DNA from: Neorhizobium petrolearium
GTDB taxonomy: Bacteria > Pseudomonadota > Alphaproteobacteria > Rhizobiales > Rhizobiaceae
Direction of reading: 5' to 3'
Assembly (NCBI RefSeq): GCF_017873175.1
Contig: NZ_JAGGJW010000003.1
Span: 62,001-126,000, forward strand
DNA: 64,000 nucleotides
Each line of letters starts with the position of its first letter. Position 1 is the first letter of the stretch. Under the pieces are notes generated by a model. That model worked only from the letters and a program-made list of their open reading frames with translations, was not told the origin of the DNA and made no database searches. The position numbers and the translations under genes were made by a program. This document shows, piece by piece, positions 43,997 through 53,451 of the stretch.

Positions 43997-45250
43997 ATGC
44001 GCAAGGCAACCTTGTTCGCCGGTCTCGTCGCCGGCTTCAGCACGTTCGCATTCAACGCCGCGCAGGCGGTCGAAATCGAATACTGGCAATATGTGTTCGA
44101 TACGCGCGTGAAGGCGATGGATCAGCTTATCGCCGAGTTCCAGAAGGCCAATCCGGATATCACCGTCAAGCAGGTCACCTTCCCCTATGCCGATTACCAG
44201 ACCCGCGTGATCGCCGCCAACATGTCCGGCAACGGCCCGGACGTCATGCAGCTCTTCTATGGCTGGCTTGACAAGTTTGCGGCCGGCGGCATCCTGCAGC
44301 CGCTGCCGACCGACGCCTTCCCGCATGACAAGATCGAGAGCGAGTTCTTCCCGATCGTGACCGCGATGAAGCGTGGCGACGACTACTACGGACTACCGAC
44401 GGCCGTGCGCTCGCTCGCCCTTTTCTACAACAAGAAGCTCTTCACCGAGGCCGGCCTCGACCCGAACAACCCGCCGAAGACGCTCGACGAATATGTCGCT
44501 GCGGCCGAGAAGATCGCTAAGCACGATGCCGCGGGCAACCTGACGGTGGCCGGCTCCACGCTCGACATGGGCGGCCAGGACCACCAATGGTGGCGCGAGG
44601 TGCTGATCCGCCAGTTCGGCGGCGTTCCCTATACCGACAACGACCAGAAGGTTGCCTATGACAGCGAGGCCGGCATCATGGCGCTGAAATTCTACACGAG
44701 CCTGCAGCTTGAAAAGAAGATCGGTCAGGCCGGATTCATGGACGAAGGCCAGGCTGCCTTCCGCGGCGGCAAGGCCGGCATGACGATCGACGGCACGTTC
44801 CGCCTCGGCTCCTTCCGGACCATCAAGGATTTCGAATGGGGCGTGACCGAACTGCCCGCCAATGCCGAGGGCGTGCGCTCCAACTACGCCAGCTATTTCG
44901 CCAATGGCATCGGCGCCAAGACCACGGGCGAGGAACTCGAAGCCTCCAAGAAATTCCTGGCCTATATCTCCTCTCCGGCAGCCATGGACATCTGGCTGAA
45001 GACGGTCGGCGAACTGCCGGCACGCCGTTCCGCCGCTCTCACCGAAGCGAACCTCAAGGATCCGATCTACGGACCATTCCTCAAGGGCCTGGAATACGCC
45101 CATACCACGCTGTTCCTGGATGAAGCCGCCCAGCGCCAGAATGCCATCGACATGGCAAACCGCGTGCTGCTCGAAGGCCAATCCGTCGAGGATTCCATCA
45201 AGCAGGCGGCTGAGGCCGAGCAGGAAATCATCGACTCGGCCAAGCCGTAA
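43997..45250 (+). CDS. ABC transporter substrate-binding protein (CUT1 sugar type)
   Basis: 417 codons. Signal peptide MRKATLFAGLVAGFSTFAFNAAQA, then a family-1 extracellular solute-binding fold (VEIEYWQYVFDTRVKAMDQLIAEFQKANPDITVKQVTFPYADYQTRV). GGAGG lies 7 bases before the ATG at 43997. First gene of a six-gene operon with two permeases, ArgH-like lyase, ATPase and PfkB kinase. Sugar class is inferred from family; the ligand is unknown. Confidence 0.92.
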   Translation: MRKATLFAGLVAGFSTFAFNAAQAVEIEYWQYVFDTRVKAMDQLIAEFQKANPDITVKQVTFPYADYQTRVIAANMSGNGPDVMQLFYGWLDKFAAGGILQPLPTDAFPHDKIESEFFPIVTAMKRGDDYYGLPTAVRSLALFYNKKLFTEAGLDPNNPPKTLDEYVAAAEKIAKHDAAGNLTVAGSTLDMGGQDHQWWREVLIRQFGGVPYTDNDQKVAYDSEAGIMALKFYTSLQLEKKIGQAGFMDEGQAAFRGGKAGMTIDGTFRLGSFRTIKDFEWGVTELPANAEGVRSNYASYFANGIGAKTTGEELEASKKFLAYISSPAAMDIWLKTVGELPARRSAALTEANLKDPIYGPFLKGLEYAHTTLFLDEAAQRQNAIDMANRVLLEGQSVEDSIKQAAEAEQEIIDSAKP

Positions 45251-45265
45251 TCCCTGGAGCCGGCC

Positions 45266-46219
45266 ATGGCATCGATCGAACAGCAGGGGACGGCATCCGG
45301 CCGTCCCGGCGGATCTCCAGGGATATCCTTTGGGGACCGCCTTTCCATGCGGACGAAGCGGCTTCTCTGGGTCTGGGGATTCCTGTTTCTGCCGATCCTC
45401 TTCTATGCGGTCATCCGCTTCTATCCCACCGCGCAAGCCTTCTGGCTGTCCTTCACCAACTGGGACCTGCTCCGCCCGGCGAAATTCATCGGGATCGCCA
45501 ATTACACCAAGCTGTTCAAGGACCCGCAGTTCTGGAAGGTGTTCCGGAATACCTTCACCTACCTGATCATCGGCACGCCGATCAGCCTCGTGCTCTCCTT
45601 CACGATCGCCTTCTTTCTCGACCGCGTGCGCTTCATGCACGGCTTCATCCGGGCGCTCTATTTCCTGCCCTATCTCACGACCGCCGCGGCCATGGCCTGG
45701 GTCTGGCGCTGGTTCTACCAGCCGCCGCCGATCGGCATCATCAACGACGTGTTCGGCATGCTCGGCATTCCGCAGCAGCCCTTCATCCGCTCCGTGGATC
45801 AGGCGCTCTATTCGATCATGGTCACCGCCATCTGGGCGGGTCTCGGCTTCCAGATCATCATCTTCATGGCCGGGCTTCGCGCCATTCCGACCACCTTCTA
45901 CGAGGCCGCCCGTATCGACGGCCTCGGCGAATGGGCGATCCTGCGCAAGATCACCCTGCCGCTCCTCAAACCCACGACCGTATTCCTGGTGGTCTTCTCT
46001 TCGATCGGCTTCCTGCGCATCTTCGACCAGGTCTACAACATGACCACCAACGACCCCGGCGGGCCGCTCGGGTCGACCAAGCCGCTGGTGCTGATGATCT
46101 ACCAGACAGCCTTCAACTCCTATGCCATGGGCTATGCCGCGGCGCAGACGGTGGTGCTCTTCTCCATCCTGCTTGTTGTCTCGCTGCTGCAGCTCTTCAT
46201 CCTGAGGGAAAAGAAATGA
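45266..46219 (+). CDS. ABC transporter permease (CUT1, MalF-like)
   Basis: 317 codons, about six TM segments. The EAA loop is YEAARIDGLGEWAILRKITLPLLKPTTV, typical of sugar importers that use an MsmK/UgpC-type ATPase. 15 bases after the binding-protein stop; overlaps the next permease by 4 bases. Confidence 0.93.
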   Translation: MASIEQQGTASGRPGGSPGISFGDRLSMRTKRLLWVWGFLFLPILFYAVIRFYPTAQAFWLSFTNWDLLRPAKFIGIANYTKLFKDPQFWKVFRNTFTYLIIGTPISLVLSFTIAFFLDRVRFMHGFIRALYFLPYLTTAAAMAWVWRWFYQPPPIGIINDVFGMLGIPQQPFIRSVDQALYSIMVTAIWAGLGFQIIIFMAGLRAIPTTFYEAARIDGLGEWAILRKITLPLLKPTTVFLVVFSSIGFLRIFDQVYNMTTNDPGGPLGSTKPLVLMIYQTAFNSYAMGYAAAQTVVLFSILLVVSLLQLFILREKK

Positions 46220-47070
46220 GCGACGCTGCACCCGTCTCCCCGCCGCTCTACAAGGCCGATCTGCGCCCCGGCAGGATCATCGCCTGGACAGTGCTCTTCA
46301 TCGGCGGGCTGATCATGGTCTCGCCGCTCGCCTTCATGTTCTCCACCTCGCTGAAGACGGCCGATCAAGTCTACGACCTGCGCCTCATCCCCGCCGCACC
46401 AACGCTCGCCAACTATATCGCGGTGCTGGCGGACGGGCGCTTCATGCGCTGGTTCTTCAACTCGATGCTGGTCGCCACGATCGTCACGCTGTCCAACTGT
46501 TTCTTCGATAGCCTGGTCGGCTATACGCTCGCCAAGTTCGAGTTCCGCGGCCGCTATTTCATCTTCCTGGCGATCCTCTCGACGCTGATGATCCCGACCG
46601 AGATGCTGGTCATCCCGTGGTACCTGATGTCGAGCCAGCTCGGCTGGCTGGACAGCTACTGGGGCATCATGTTCCCCGGCATGATGACCGCCTTCGGCAC
46701 CTTCCTCATGAAGCAGTTCTTCGAGACGGTGCCGAACGACTTCATCGAGGCGGCGCGCGTCGACGGTCTCAACGAGTTCCAGATCTGGTGGAAGGTCGCC
46801 ATGCCGCTCGTCACGCCGGCGCTCTCGGCGCTCGCCATCTTCACCTTCCTCGGCAACTGGACGGCCTTCTTCTGGCCGCTGATCGTCACCACCAGCAAGG
46901 AACTCTATACGCTACCGGTCGGGCTTTCGAGCTTTGCCGTGGAGCAGCAGATCCAGTGGGAAATGATCATGACGGGGGCGGCGATCGCCACCATTCCCAC
47001 GCTCATCGTCTTCCTCGTCCTGCAGCGCTACATCGTCCGCGGCGTCATGCTGGCGGGCCTGAAAGGATAA
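46216..47070 (+). CDS. ABC transporter permease (CUT1, MalG-like)
   Basis: 284 codons, six TM segments, EAA loop IEAARVDGLNEFQIWWKVAMPLVTPALSA, C-terminal QRYIVRGVMLAGLKG as in the MalG group. ATG at 46216 overlaps the previous stop (ATGA). The next gene, the ArgH-like lyase, starts 4 bases after its stop. Confidence 0.93.
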   Translation: MSDAAPVSPPLYKADLRPGRIIAWTVLFIGGLIMVSPLAFMFSTSLKTADQVYDLRLIPAAPTLANYIAVLADGRFMRWFFNSMLVATIVTLSNCFFDSLVGYTLAKFEFRGRYFIFLAILSTLMIPTEMLVIPWYLMSSQLGWLDSYWGIMFPGMMTAFGTFLMKQFFETVPNDFIEAARVDGLNEFQIWWKVAMPLVTPALSALAIFTFLGNWTAFFWPLIVTTSKELYTLPVGLSSFAVEQQIQWEMIMTGAAIATIPTLIVFLVLQRYIVRGVMLAGLKG

Positions 47071-47074
47071 TGCC

Positions 47075-48589
47075 ATGGCGGATATCAACCCGCGCCTTTC
47101 CGACACCAGCAAATTCCCCGATCCGGTCTACAAAGAGACCGTGCTCAGGCCGCTCTTCGACGGCGCCAAGAGCCATCATGTCGACGGTTTCCGCCGCATC
47201 GACCGCGCCCATCTCGTGATGCTCGTCGAGACCGGCATTCTCGATCTGGACCTCGCCGGCAAGATCGCCGATGCGCTGGAAGCGATCGACCGGGAGATCG
47301 ATCCCTCGACACTCGTCTATACCGGCGAAGTGGAGGACTTCTTCTTCCTGATCGAGAAGGAGCTGAAGGCCCGCATCGGCGTCGACATCGCCGGCCGGCT
47401 GCACACCGCCCGCTCCCGCAACGACATCGACCACACGCTCTTCAAGCTCGGGCTGAAGGAAAAGATCGACGCGCTGATGGGCAAGGCCAGGCTGTTGCTT
47501 GCCGCGATGATCGATGCGGCCGAACGGGAGAAATCCACGCTGATCGTCGCCTATACGCATGGCCAGCCCGCCCAGCCGACGACCTTCGGCCACTATCTCT
47601 CGGCCGCAATCGAAGTGCTGATCCGCGATATCGAGCGCTTTGCCGAGGCCCGCCGCATCGTCGATCTCTCGCCCATGGGCGCTGCGGCGATCACCACATC
47701 GGGCTTTCCGATCGACCGCGCCCGCGTCGCCGAACTGCTCGGCTTTTCCGCGCCGCTGCGCAACTCCTATTCCTGCATCGCGGCGGTCGACTATACGACC
47801 GCCTCCTATTCCGCCATCGAACTGATGTTCCTGCATCTCGGCCGCCTCATCCAGGACTTCCAGTTCTGGACGAGCTTCGAAGTGAGCCAGATCTACGTGC
47901 CGAACGCGCTAGTGCAGATTTCGTCGATCATGCCGCAGAAGCGCAATCCGGTGCCGATCGAGCATCTGCGCCATCTCGCCAGCCAGACTTTTGGCCGGGC
48001 GCGGACCGTACTCGACGTGATGCACAATACGCCGTTCACCGACATGAACGACAGCGAGGGAGAGACGCAAGGCATGGGTTATGAGGCCTTCGCCTCCGCC
48101 TCGCGCGTGCTCGACCTGCTGGCAGCCCTGATCAGCCAGATCAGCATCGACCCCGAGCGCGTCGACCAGAATATCCGCCGCTCCTGCATCACCATCACCG
48201 AGCTCGCCGACTCGCTGGTGCGGATCGAAGGCCTCTCCTTCCGCGAAGCACACGAGATTGCAGCAGCGACGGCGAAAAGCGTCGTGGCTGCCAAGGGCGA
48301 CCTTCCCAACGACGGTTACGAGCCCTTCCTCAAGGCCTTCGAACATTCAGCCGGGCGCAGGCCATCAGTCGATCTTGCGAAGTTCAGGGAGATCGTCTCG
48401 CCGGAGCACTTCGTCGCCGTGCGCGCCCGCTTCGGCGGCCCGGCACCCGAACCGATGCAGGATGCGCTCAAGGCCTATCGCGAAAAGCTCGCGCTCTTCG
48501 AAGCTACGGCGAAGGAAGCTTCCGACCATGAGGCCGCTGCTGCTGCGGAATTGAGAGAAAAGTTCACCGCGCTTACGGGAGCCCGCTGA
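47075..48589 (+). CDS. argininosuccinate lyase-like enzyme of the ASL/fumarase superfamily
   Basis: 504 codons, about 40 more than typical ArgH. Superfamily motifs present: TARSRNDIDH (residues 111-120), THGQPAQPTTFGHY (161-174), and the flexible catalytic loop SSIMPQKRNPV (283-293). Differences from canonical ArgH: RSRND is followed by IDH rather than QVA, and the Gly before SSIMPQK is Ile. In superfamily members this active site releases fumarate by beta-elimination. Placed inside a sugar ABC operon, between permease and ATPase genes, it is unlikely to serve arginine synthesis; it may act on an imported aspartate/malate-linked compound. Confidence 0.85.
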   Translation: MADINPRLSDTSKFPDPVYKETVLRPLFDGAKSHHVDGFRRIDRAHLVMLVETGILDLDLAGKIADALEAIDREIDPSTLVYTGEVEDFFFLIEKELKARIGVDIAGRLHTARSRNDIDHTLFKLGLKEKIDALMGKARLLLAAMIDAAEREKSTLIVAYTHGQPAQPTTFGHYLSAAIEVLIRDIERFAEARRIVDLSPMGAAAITTSGFPIDRARVAELLGFSAPLRNSYSCIAAVDYTTASYSAIELMFLHLGRLIQDFQFWTSFEVSQIYVPNALVQISSIMPQKRNPVPIEHLRHLASQTFGRARTVLDVMHNTPFTDMNDSEGETQGMGYEAFASASRVLDLLAALISQISIDPERVDQNIRRSCITITELADSLVRIEGLSFREAHEIAAATAKSVVAAKGDLPNDGYEPFLKAFEHSAGRRPSVDLAKFREIVSPEHFVAVRARFGGPAPEPMQDALKAYREKLALFEATAKEASDHEAAAAAELREKFTALTGAR

Positions 48590-49629
48590 TGGCGACGATA
48601 GAACTTGAAAAACTCGTAAAGCGCTACGGCAAGGTTGAAGCCGTCAAGGGCATCGATCTTTCGATCGCCGATGGCGAATTTGTCGTCTTCGTCGGCCCGT
48701 CCGGCTGCGGCAAATCGACAACGCTCAGAATGATCGCCGGCCTTGAAGAGATTTCGGACGGCACGCTGAAGATCGGCGATACCGTGGTCAACCAGCGGGA
48801 GCCGAAGCAGCGCAATATCGCCATGGTGTTCCAGAACTATGCGATCTATCCGCATATGACAGTGCGCCAGAACATCGGCTTCGGCCTCTACACGTCAAAG
48901 CTCAGCAAGGCCGAGAAAGACAAGCGGATCGAGGAAGCTGGCAGGATCCTCGGGTTGGAAGCCCTGCTCGACCGCCGGCCGGCGGCGCTTTCCGGCGGCC
49001 AGCGCCAGCGCGTGGCGATCGGCCGCGCCATGGTGCGTGATCCGGCCGCCTTCCTGTTCGACGAGCCCCTGTCCAACCTCGACGCCCAGCTTCGCTCACA
49101 GATGCGCATCGAGATCAAGCGCCTGCATCAGCGACTGAAGACCACCACCGTGTATGTCACACACGACCAGATCGAAGCCATGACCATGGCCGACCGGATC
49201 GTGGTGATGAAGGACGGCAACATCCTGCAGGTCGGCACGCCGTCGGAACTCTACGAAAGCCCGGTCGATGTCTTCACCGCCCGCTTCATCGGCAGCCCGT
49301 CCATGAACCTCGTGCGCGGCAGACGCAACGGCTCCGGCGTGGACATGGCTTCCGCCGGCGACATCCTGATCGGAATCAGGCCCCACGACCTGATCGCCCA
49401 TGCCAATACGGCAGACAGCAATGGCTTCAGACTGACGGGAACGGTAACCGCTGTGGAACCCCTGGGACCTGAAACACTGGTGCATCTGGACATTGCCAAC
49501 GCCTCGGTGATAGCCACGGCGCGAGACAAATCCGTGCCGGCCGTCGGCAGCGAGCTCACCTGCGAAGCAGCCCCCGGCAGCCTTTATCTCTTCGACGCCA
49601 GCACAGAGAAATTTCTGGGCCGTTCATGA
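48589..49629 (+). CDS. ABC transporter ATP-binding protein (UgpC/MsmK type)
   Basis: 346 codons. Walker [11 protein letters not shown]-loop VFQNYAIYPHMTVRQN, signature [15 protein letters not shown], Walker [15 protein letters not shown]-loop VTHDQIEAM, and a C-terminal TOBE/OB region. The ATG overlaps the ArgH-like stop by one base. Energises the two CUT1 permeases. Confidence 0.95.
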   Translation: MATIELEKLVKRYGKVEAVKGIDLSIADGEFVVFVGPSGCGKSTTLRMIAGLEEISDGTLKIGDTVVNQREPKQRNIAMVFQNYAIYPHMTVRQNIGFGLYTSKLSKAEKDKRIEEAGRILGLEALLDRRPAALSGGQRQRVAIGRAMVRDPAAFLFDEPLSNLDAQLRSQMRIEIKRLHQRLKTTTVYVTHDQIEAMTMADRIVVMKDGNILQVGTPSELYESPVDVFTARFIGSPSMNLVRGRRNGSGVDMASAGDILIGIRPHDLIAHANTADSNGFRLTGTVTAVEPLGPETLVHLDIANASVIATARDKSVPAVGSELTCEAAPGSLYLFDASTEKFLGRS

Positions 49630-50525
49630 TGACGCATACAGAGACCAGATCTGCGGTGCTCAGCATCGGGCGGGTCTATTGCGACCTTATTTTCACGGGC
49701 CTCGATCACCTGCCGGTGCTGGGGCGCGAGCTTTTTGCAACCGGAATGGAGATCGCGGCGGGCGGTGGCGCCTTCATCGCCGCGGCGCATCTGGCACATG
49801 CCGGCCGCAAGGTGGCGCTCGCCGCACGGATCGGCACGGATTCGCTGTCCGCCGGCGTCGAGGCACAGCTCCGCGAGAGCGGAGTCGACCTGCGTTTTAT
49901 CGAACATGCCGGGGATGCCGGCCCGCAGATCACCGTGGCCGCCGTCGTCGGGCAGGACCGCGCCTTCCTCACCCGCCGGGCCGGGCCGGCACTGCCCGCG
50001 ACGCTTGATGCCGCGCTCGATTGGGAGGAGGCAAGCCATCTTCACATTGCCGAGTATGCGACCCTGCACGAGATCCCCGATCTCGTCTCCCGCGCCAAGG
50101 AAAAGGGACTGACCGTTTCGCTCGATCCGAGCTGGGATGCGACCCTGATCTATGACCGCGGCCTGCTTCATGCCTGCGAGGGCGTCGATCTTTTTCTGCC
50201 CAATCTGGAGGAGGCCGAGGCGATCACCGGTTCGGCCGACCCCCAGGTCGCGATCCGCAAGCTGTCGCTCGCCTTTCCGCTTGTGGTGCTGAAGGGAGGC
50301 GCTCAGGGCGCCTGGGTCATGTCGGGCGGCCGGATGCTGCATGCGCCGGCGGAAACCGTGCCGGTCATCGACACGACCGGTGCCGGCGATGCCTTCAATG
50401 CCGGTTTCATCAATGCCTGGCTGAACGGAGCCTCGGAAGAGATGTGCCTTCGGGCCGGCATCCGCTTCGGCAGCCTGGCGGTCCAGGCCGCCGGCGGTGC
50501 CAGGCTGCTCACGACCGCAGAGTGA
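49626..50525 (+). CDS. PfkB family carbohydrate kinase
   Basis: 299 codons. Ribokinase fold: AVLSIGRVYCDLIFTGLDHLPVLG at the N-terminus, GGGAFIAAAHLAHAGRKVALAARIGTDSL (PfkB signature 1 region), and DTTGAGDAFNAGF with the catalytic Asp (signature 2). Likely phosphorylates the sugar or sugar fragment released from the transported compound. Start overlaps the ATPase stop by 4 bases. Last gene of the operon; convergent with the next locus, 1 base apart. Confidence 0.92.
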   Translation: MMTHTETRSAVLSIGRVYCDLIFTGLDHLPVLGRELFATGMEIAAGGGAFIAAAHLAHAGRKVALAARIGTDSLSAGVEAQLRESGVDLRFIEHAGDAGPQITVAAVVGQDRAFLTRRAGPALPATLDAALDWEEASHLHIAEYATLHEIPDLVSRAKEKGLTVSLDPSWDATLIYDRGLLHACEGVDLFLPNLEEAEAITGSADPQVAIRKLSLAFPLVVLKGGAQGAWVMSGGRMLHAPAETVPVIDTTGAGDAFNAGFINAWLNGASEEMCLRAGIRFGSLAVQAAGGARLLTTAE

Positions 50526-50526
50526 A

Positions 50527-51528
50527 TCAGACGATCGCGCGGTCGTCTGCGTCGAAGCGGTGCTGGCTTGGCTTGTCGGGCGTGGCGAAGACCACGTCGT
50601 CCGGCGCGTAACGGTGCTCCCCGAACAGGCGAACCGTCAGAAGCCCGGTCGCCTCGGTCTCCAGATAGACGATCGTATCGGCACCGAGGTGTTCCACATG
50701 GACGACCTTGCCCTTCCAGTCGCCGCTTTCGCGCGAGAGGGCAATATGTTCCGGGCGGATGCCGATGGTTTTGGCACCGGCGTCACCCAGCTTTTCGGCC
50801 GGAATGAAGTTCATCTGCGGCGAGCCGATGAAACCGGCCACGAAAATATTAGCCGGCTTATTATAAAGCTCCATGGGCGAGCCGACCTGCTCGATCGCGC
50901 CGGCATTCAGCACGACGATCTTGTCCGCCAGCGTCATCGCCTCGACCTGGTCATGGGTGACATAAATCATCGTCGCCTTCAGTCGCCGGTGCAGGCCGGC
51001 GATCTCCAGGCGCGTCTGCACACGCAGCGCCGCATCGAGGTTCGACAGCGGCTCGTCGAACAGGAAAAGCTTTGGTTCGCGCACGATGGCGCGGCCGATC
51101 GCGACGCGCTGGCGTTGACCGCCGGACAATTCGGCAGGGCGGCGGGCGAGATAGGGATCGAGCGAGAGCATGGCGGAAGCCTTGGCGACGCGCGTCTCAA
51201 TCTCGGCCTTTTCCGTGCCCGCCTGCTTGAGGCCCAGACCCATATTGTCCTTGACCGTCAGGTGCGGATAGAGCGCATAGGACTGGAACACCATGGCGAT
51301 GCCGCGTTTGGCAGGCGGCACATTGATGACCTCGGCGCCATCGATCCGCACGCTGCCCGATGTCGCGTCCTCAAGGCCGGCTATCACTCGCAGCAACGTG
51401 GACTTGCCGCAGCCGGAGGGGCCGACGAAGATGACGAACTCGCCGTCCTTCACCTCGAGATCGATGCCCTTCAGCACCTCGTGGGTGCCGAAGGCCTTGC
51501 GGATGGATTTCAGTTGGAGGGAACCCAA
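50527..51528 (-). CDS. ABC transporter ATP-binding protein (UgpC/MsmK type) of the amino-sugar locus
   Basis: 333 codons. Walker [11 protein letters not shown]-loop [16 protein letters not shown], signature [15 protein letters not shown], Walker [15 protein letters not shown]-loop [10 protein letters not shown]-terminal TOBE region. Last gene of the minus-strand operon (binding protein, two permeases, oxidoreductase, ATPase), 12 bases after the oxidoreductase stop. Confidence 0.95.
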   Translation of the reverse strand: MGSLQLKSIRKAFGTHEVLKGIDLEVKDGEFVIFVGPSGCGKSTLLRVIAGLEDATSGSVRIDGAEVINVPPAKRGIAMVFQSYALYPHLTVKDNMGLGLKQAGTEKAEIETRVAKASAMLSLDPYLARRPAELSGGQRQRVAIGRAIVREPKLFLFDEPLSNLDAALRVQTRLEIAGLHRRLKATMIYVTHDQVEAMTLADKIVVLNAGAIEQVGSPMELYNKPANIFVAGFIGSPQMNFIPAEKLGDAGAKTIGIRPEHIALSRESGDWKGKVVHVEHLGADTIVYLETEATGLLTVRLFGEHRYAPDDVVFATPDKPSQHRFDADDRAIV

Positions 51529-51540
51529 GGGCTTTTTCCT

Positions 51541-52605
51541 TCAGAGTCGGATAGGCTTACCGGTGCGCACGCTCTCATCCGCCGCGAGGCAGATGCGCAG
51601 CGACTGCACGGCATCATCCATATGCCGGGAGAGATCGATATTCTCGCGGATGGCCTTCAGCACATAGGCCTGTTCGAGATCGCAGAGTTTCTGGTGGTCC
51701 GGTTCGCCAGTCATCGACAGGTCCTGGTCCGGGCGGATGAACCGGCCGTCCGGGCCGGTTTCAGCACTATGGACGCGTATCACGGAGGTCTTCGTATGCG
51801 TGTCGATGTCGTCGGATTTCGCTTTCGCGTCGACGAGGATCGAGACCGAGCCCCCAGGCGACATGACATCCTTCACGAAGAAGGCCATTTCCGACATCAT
51901 CGGCCCCCAACCCGCCTCATACCAGCCGACCGAGCCGTCCTCAAACAGGACCTGCATGTGGCCGTAGTTGTACATGTCCTGCGCGACCTCATCGGTCATG
52001 CGCAGTCCCATGCCGCGCACCTCGACGGCCCTGGCGTCGGTGATCTGGCACCAAACGTCGACATAATGCACGCCGCAATCGACGATCGGCGGGGTCGTCT
52101 GCATCAGCGCCTTGTGGACCTCCCATTTGTCGCCGGAGGACTGCTGGTTGAGGTTCATGCGGAACACGTAGGGCGGACCAAGCTTGCGGGCTTCGGCGAT
52201 CAGCTGCATCCAGGACGGATGATGGCGGAGTATATAGCCGACCACCAGCTTGCGGTCATGCTTCCTGGCGGCCGCGACGACGCGCTCGGCATCGGCGACG
52301 GTGGTCGCCAGCGGCTTTTCGACGAAGACGTGGCAGCCAGCCTCGAAAGCCATGACGGCATAGTCCGCGTGGCTGTCGGAATAGGTGTTGATCGAGCAGA
52401 GTTCCGGCTTCGTCTGCCGCAATGCCTGCTCGAAATCCGAAAAGAGCGGATAGGCGTCGAGTTCGGAAGGCAGGTCGCGTTTGGTGCGATTGACGAGGCC
52501 GACTATCTCGAAGCCCGGATTGTCGTGATAGGCCAGCGCATGGCTCCGACCCATATTGCCGAGGCCGGCGACGAGGACACGGATGGGACGAATGGACGGG
52601 TTCAC
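51541..52605 (-). CDS. Gfo/Idh/MocA family oxidoreductase
   Basis: 354 codons. N-terminal Rossmann fold (IRPIRVLVAGLGNMGRSHALAYHDNPGFEIVGLVNR) with CHVFVEKPLATTVADAERVV (the EKP motif) and a C-terminal alpha/beta domain. NAD(P)-dependent sugar dehydrogenases and the NAD-using GH109 glycosidases share this fold, so either oxidation or glycosidic cleavage of the imported sugar is possible. Start overlaps the upstream permease stop by 4 bases. Confidence 0.9.
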   Translation of the reverse strand: MNPSIRPIRVLVAGLGNMGRSHALAYHDNPGFEIVGLVNRTKRDLPSELDAYPLFSDFEQALRQTKPELCSINTYSDSHADYAVMAFEAGCHVFVEKPLATTVADAERVVAAARKHDRKLVVGYILRHHPSWMQLIAEARKLGPPYVFRMNLNQQSSGDKWEVHKALMQTTPPIVDCGVHYVDVWCQITDARAVEVRGMGLRMTDEVAQDMYNYGHMQVLFEDGSVGWYEAGWGPMMSEMAFFVKDVMSPGGSVSILVDAKAKSDDIDTHTKTSVIRVHSAETGPDGRFIRPDQDLSMTGEPDHQKLCDLEQAYVLKAIRENIDLSRHMDDAVQSLRICLAADESVRTGKPIRL

Positions 52606-53441
52606 TTGACGGCTCCGGAGGTAATGCCGCGGATCAATTGCCGCGAGAAGATGACGTAGAGAACCATGACCGGAAGGATGGCGAGCGACAGCGCCGAGAG
52701 CACCGCATTCCAGTTGGTGACGAACTGGCCGATGAACATCTGGGCGCCAAGCGTGACCGTCTTGGTGCTTTCGCCGGGGGCGAGGATCAACGGGAACCAG
52801 AGGTCGTTCCAGATCGGGATCATGGTGAAAACTGCGACCGTCGCCATGGCGGGGCGCACCAGCGGCAGGACAAGGCGGAAGAAGATCGCGTATTCCGAAA
52901 GCCCGTCTATGCGGCCGGCATTCTTCAGATCGTCCGAGACGGTGCGCATGAATTCCGACAGGATGAAGATCGCCAGCGGCAGGCCCTGCGCCGTGTAGAC
53001 GAGGATGAGCGATGTCAACGTGTTGACGAGGCCGGCCGCCACCATGCCCTGCAGGATCGCCACCGTACCTAGGCGGATCGGGATCATGATGCCGAGCGCC
53101 AGGTAAAGCCCCATCAGCGTATTGCCGCGGAAGCGATATTCGGACAGCGCGAAGGCGGCCATGGCGCCGGTGAGCAGAACCAGCGCGATCGACACGACCG
53201 TGACGATCAGGCTGTTCTGGAAATACCCGACGAAGTCGCCCTGGTTCAGCACGGTCTGGTAGCCGATCAGGCTGAAGGTCGACGGTGTCGGCAGCGCCAT
53301 CGGCTCGCGGAAGATGGCATTGCGACTCTTGAACGAATTGACCAGAGTCAGGAAGACCGGGAACAGTGCCACCAGCGTATAGGCGATCAGCGCCAGGTGG
53401 ATGAGCGCGGTGCGCAGCGGGGCGGAGCGGGCTTTCGACAT
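52602..53441 (-). CDS. ABC transporter permease (CUT1, MalG-like)
   Basis: 279 codons, six TM segments. EAA-type loop LKNAGRIDGLSEYAIFFRLVLPLVRPAMAT; C-terminus FSRQLIRGITSGAVK. Lies 10 bases after the other permease and overlaps the oxidoreductase gene by 4 bases. Confidence 0.93.
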   Translation of the reverse strand: MSKARSAPLRTALIHLALIAYTLVALFPVFLTLVNSFKSRNAIFREPMALPTPSTFSLIGYQTVLNQGDFVGYFQNSLIVTVVSIALVLLTGAMAAFALSEYRFRGNTLMGLYLALGIMIPIRLGTVAILQGMVAAGLVNTLTSLILVYTAQGLPLAIFILSEFMRTVSDDLKNAGRIDGLSEYAIFFRLVLPLVRPAMATVAVFTMIPIWNDLWFPLILAPGESTKTVTLGAQMFIGQFVTNWNAVLSALSLAILPVMVLYVIFSRQLIRGITSGAVK

Positions 53442-53451
53442 GTCCGTCTCC

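Noticed and set aside
44393..46231. 612-codon open frame opposite the ABC binding-protein and permease genes
   Set aside because: Antisense shadow; the sense genes have full motifs, signal peptide and overlapping starts.
50497..52659. 720-codon open frame opposite the ATPase and oxidoreductase genes
   Set aside because: Antisense shadow spanning two well-defined genes and their junction.
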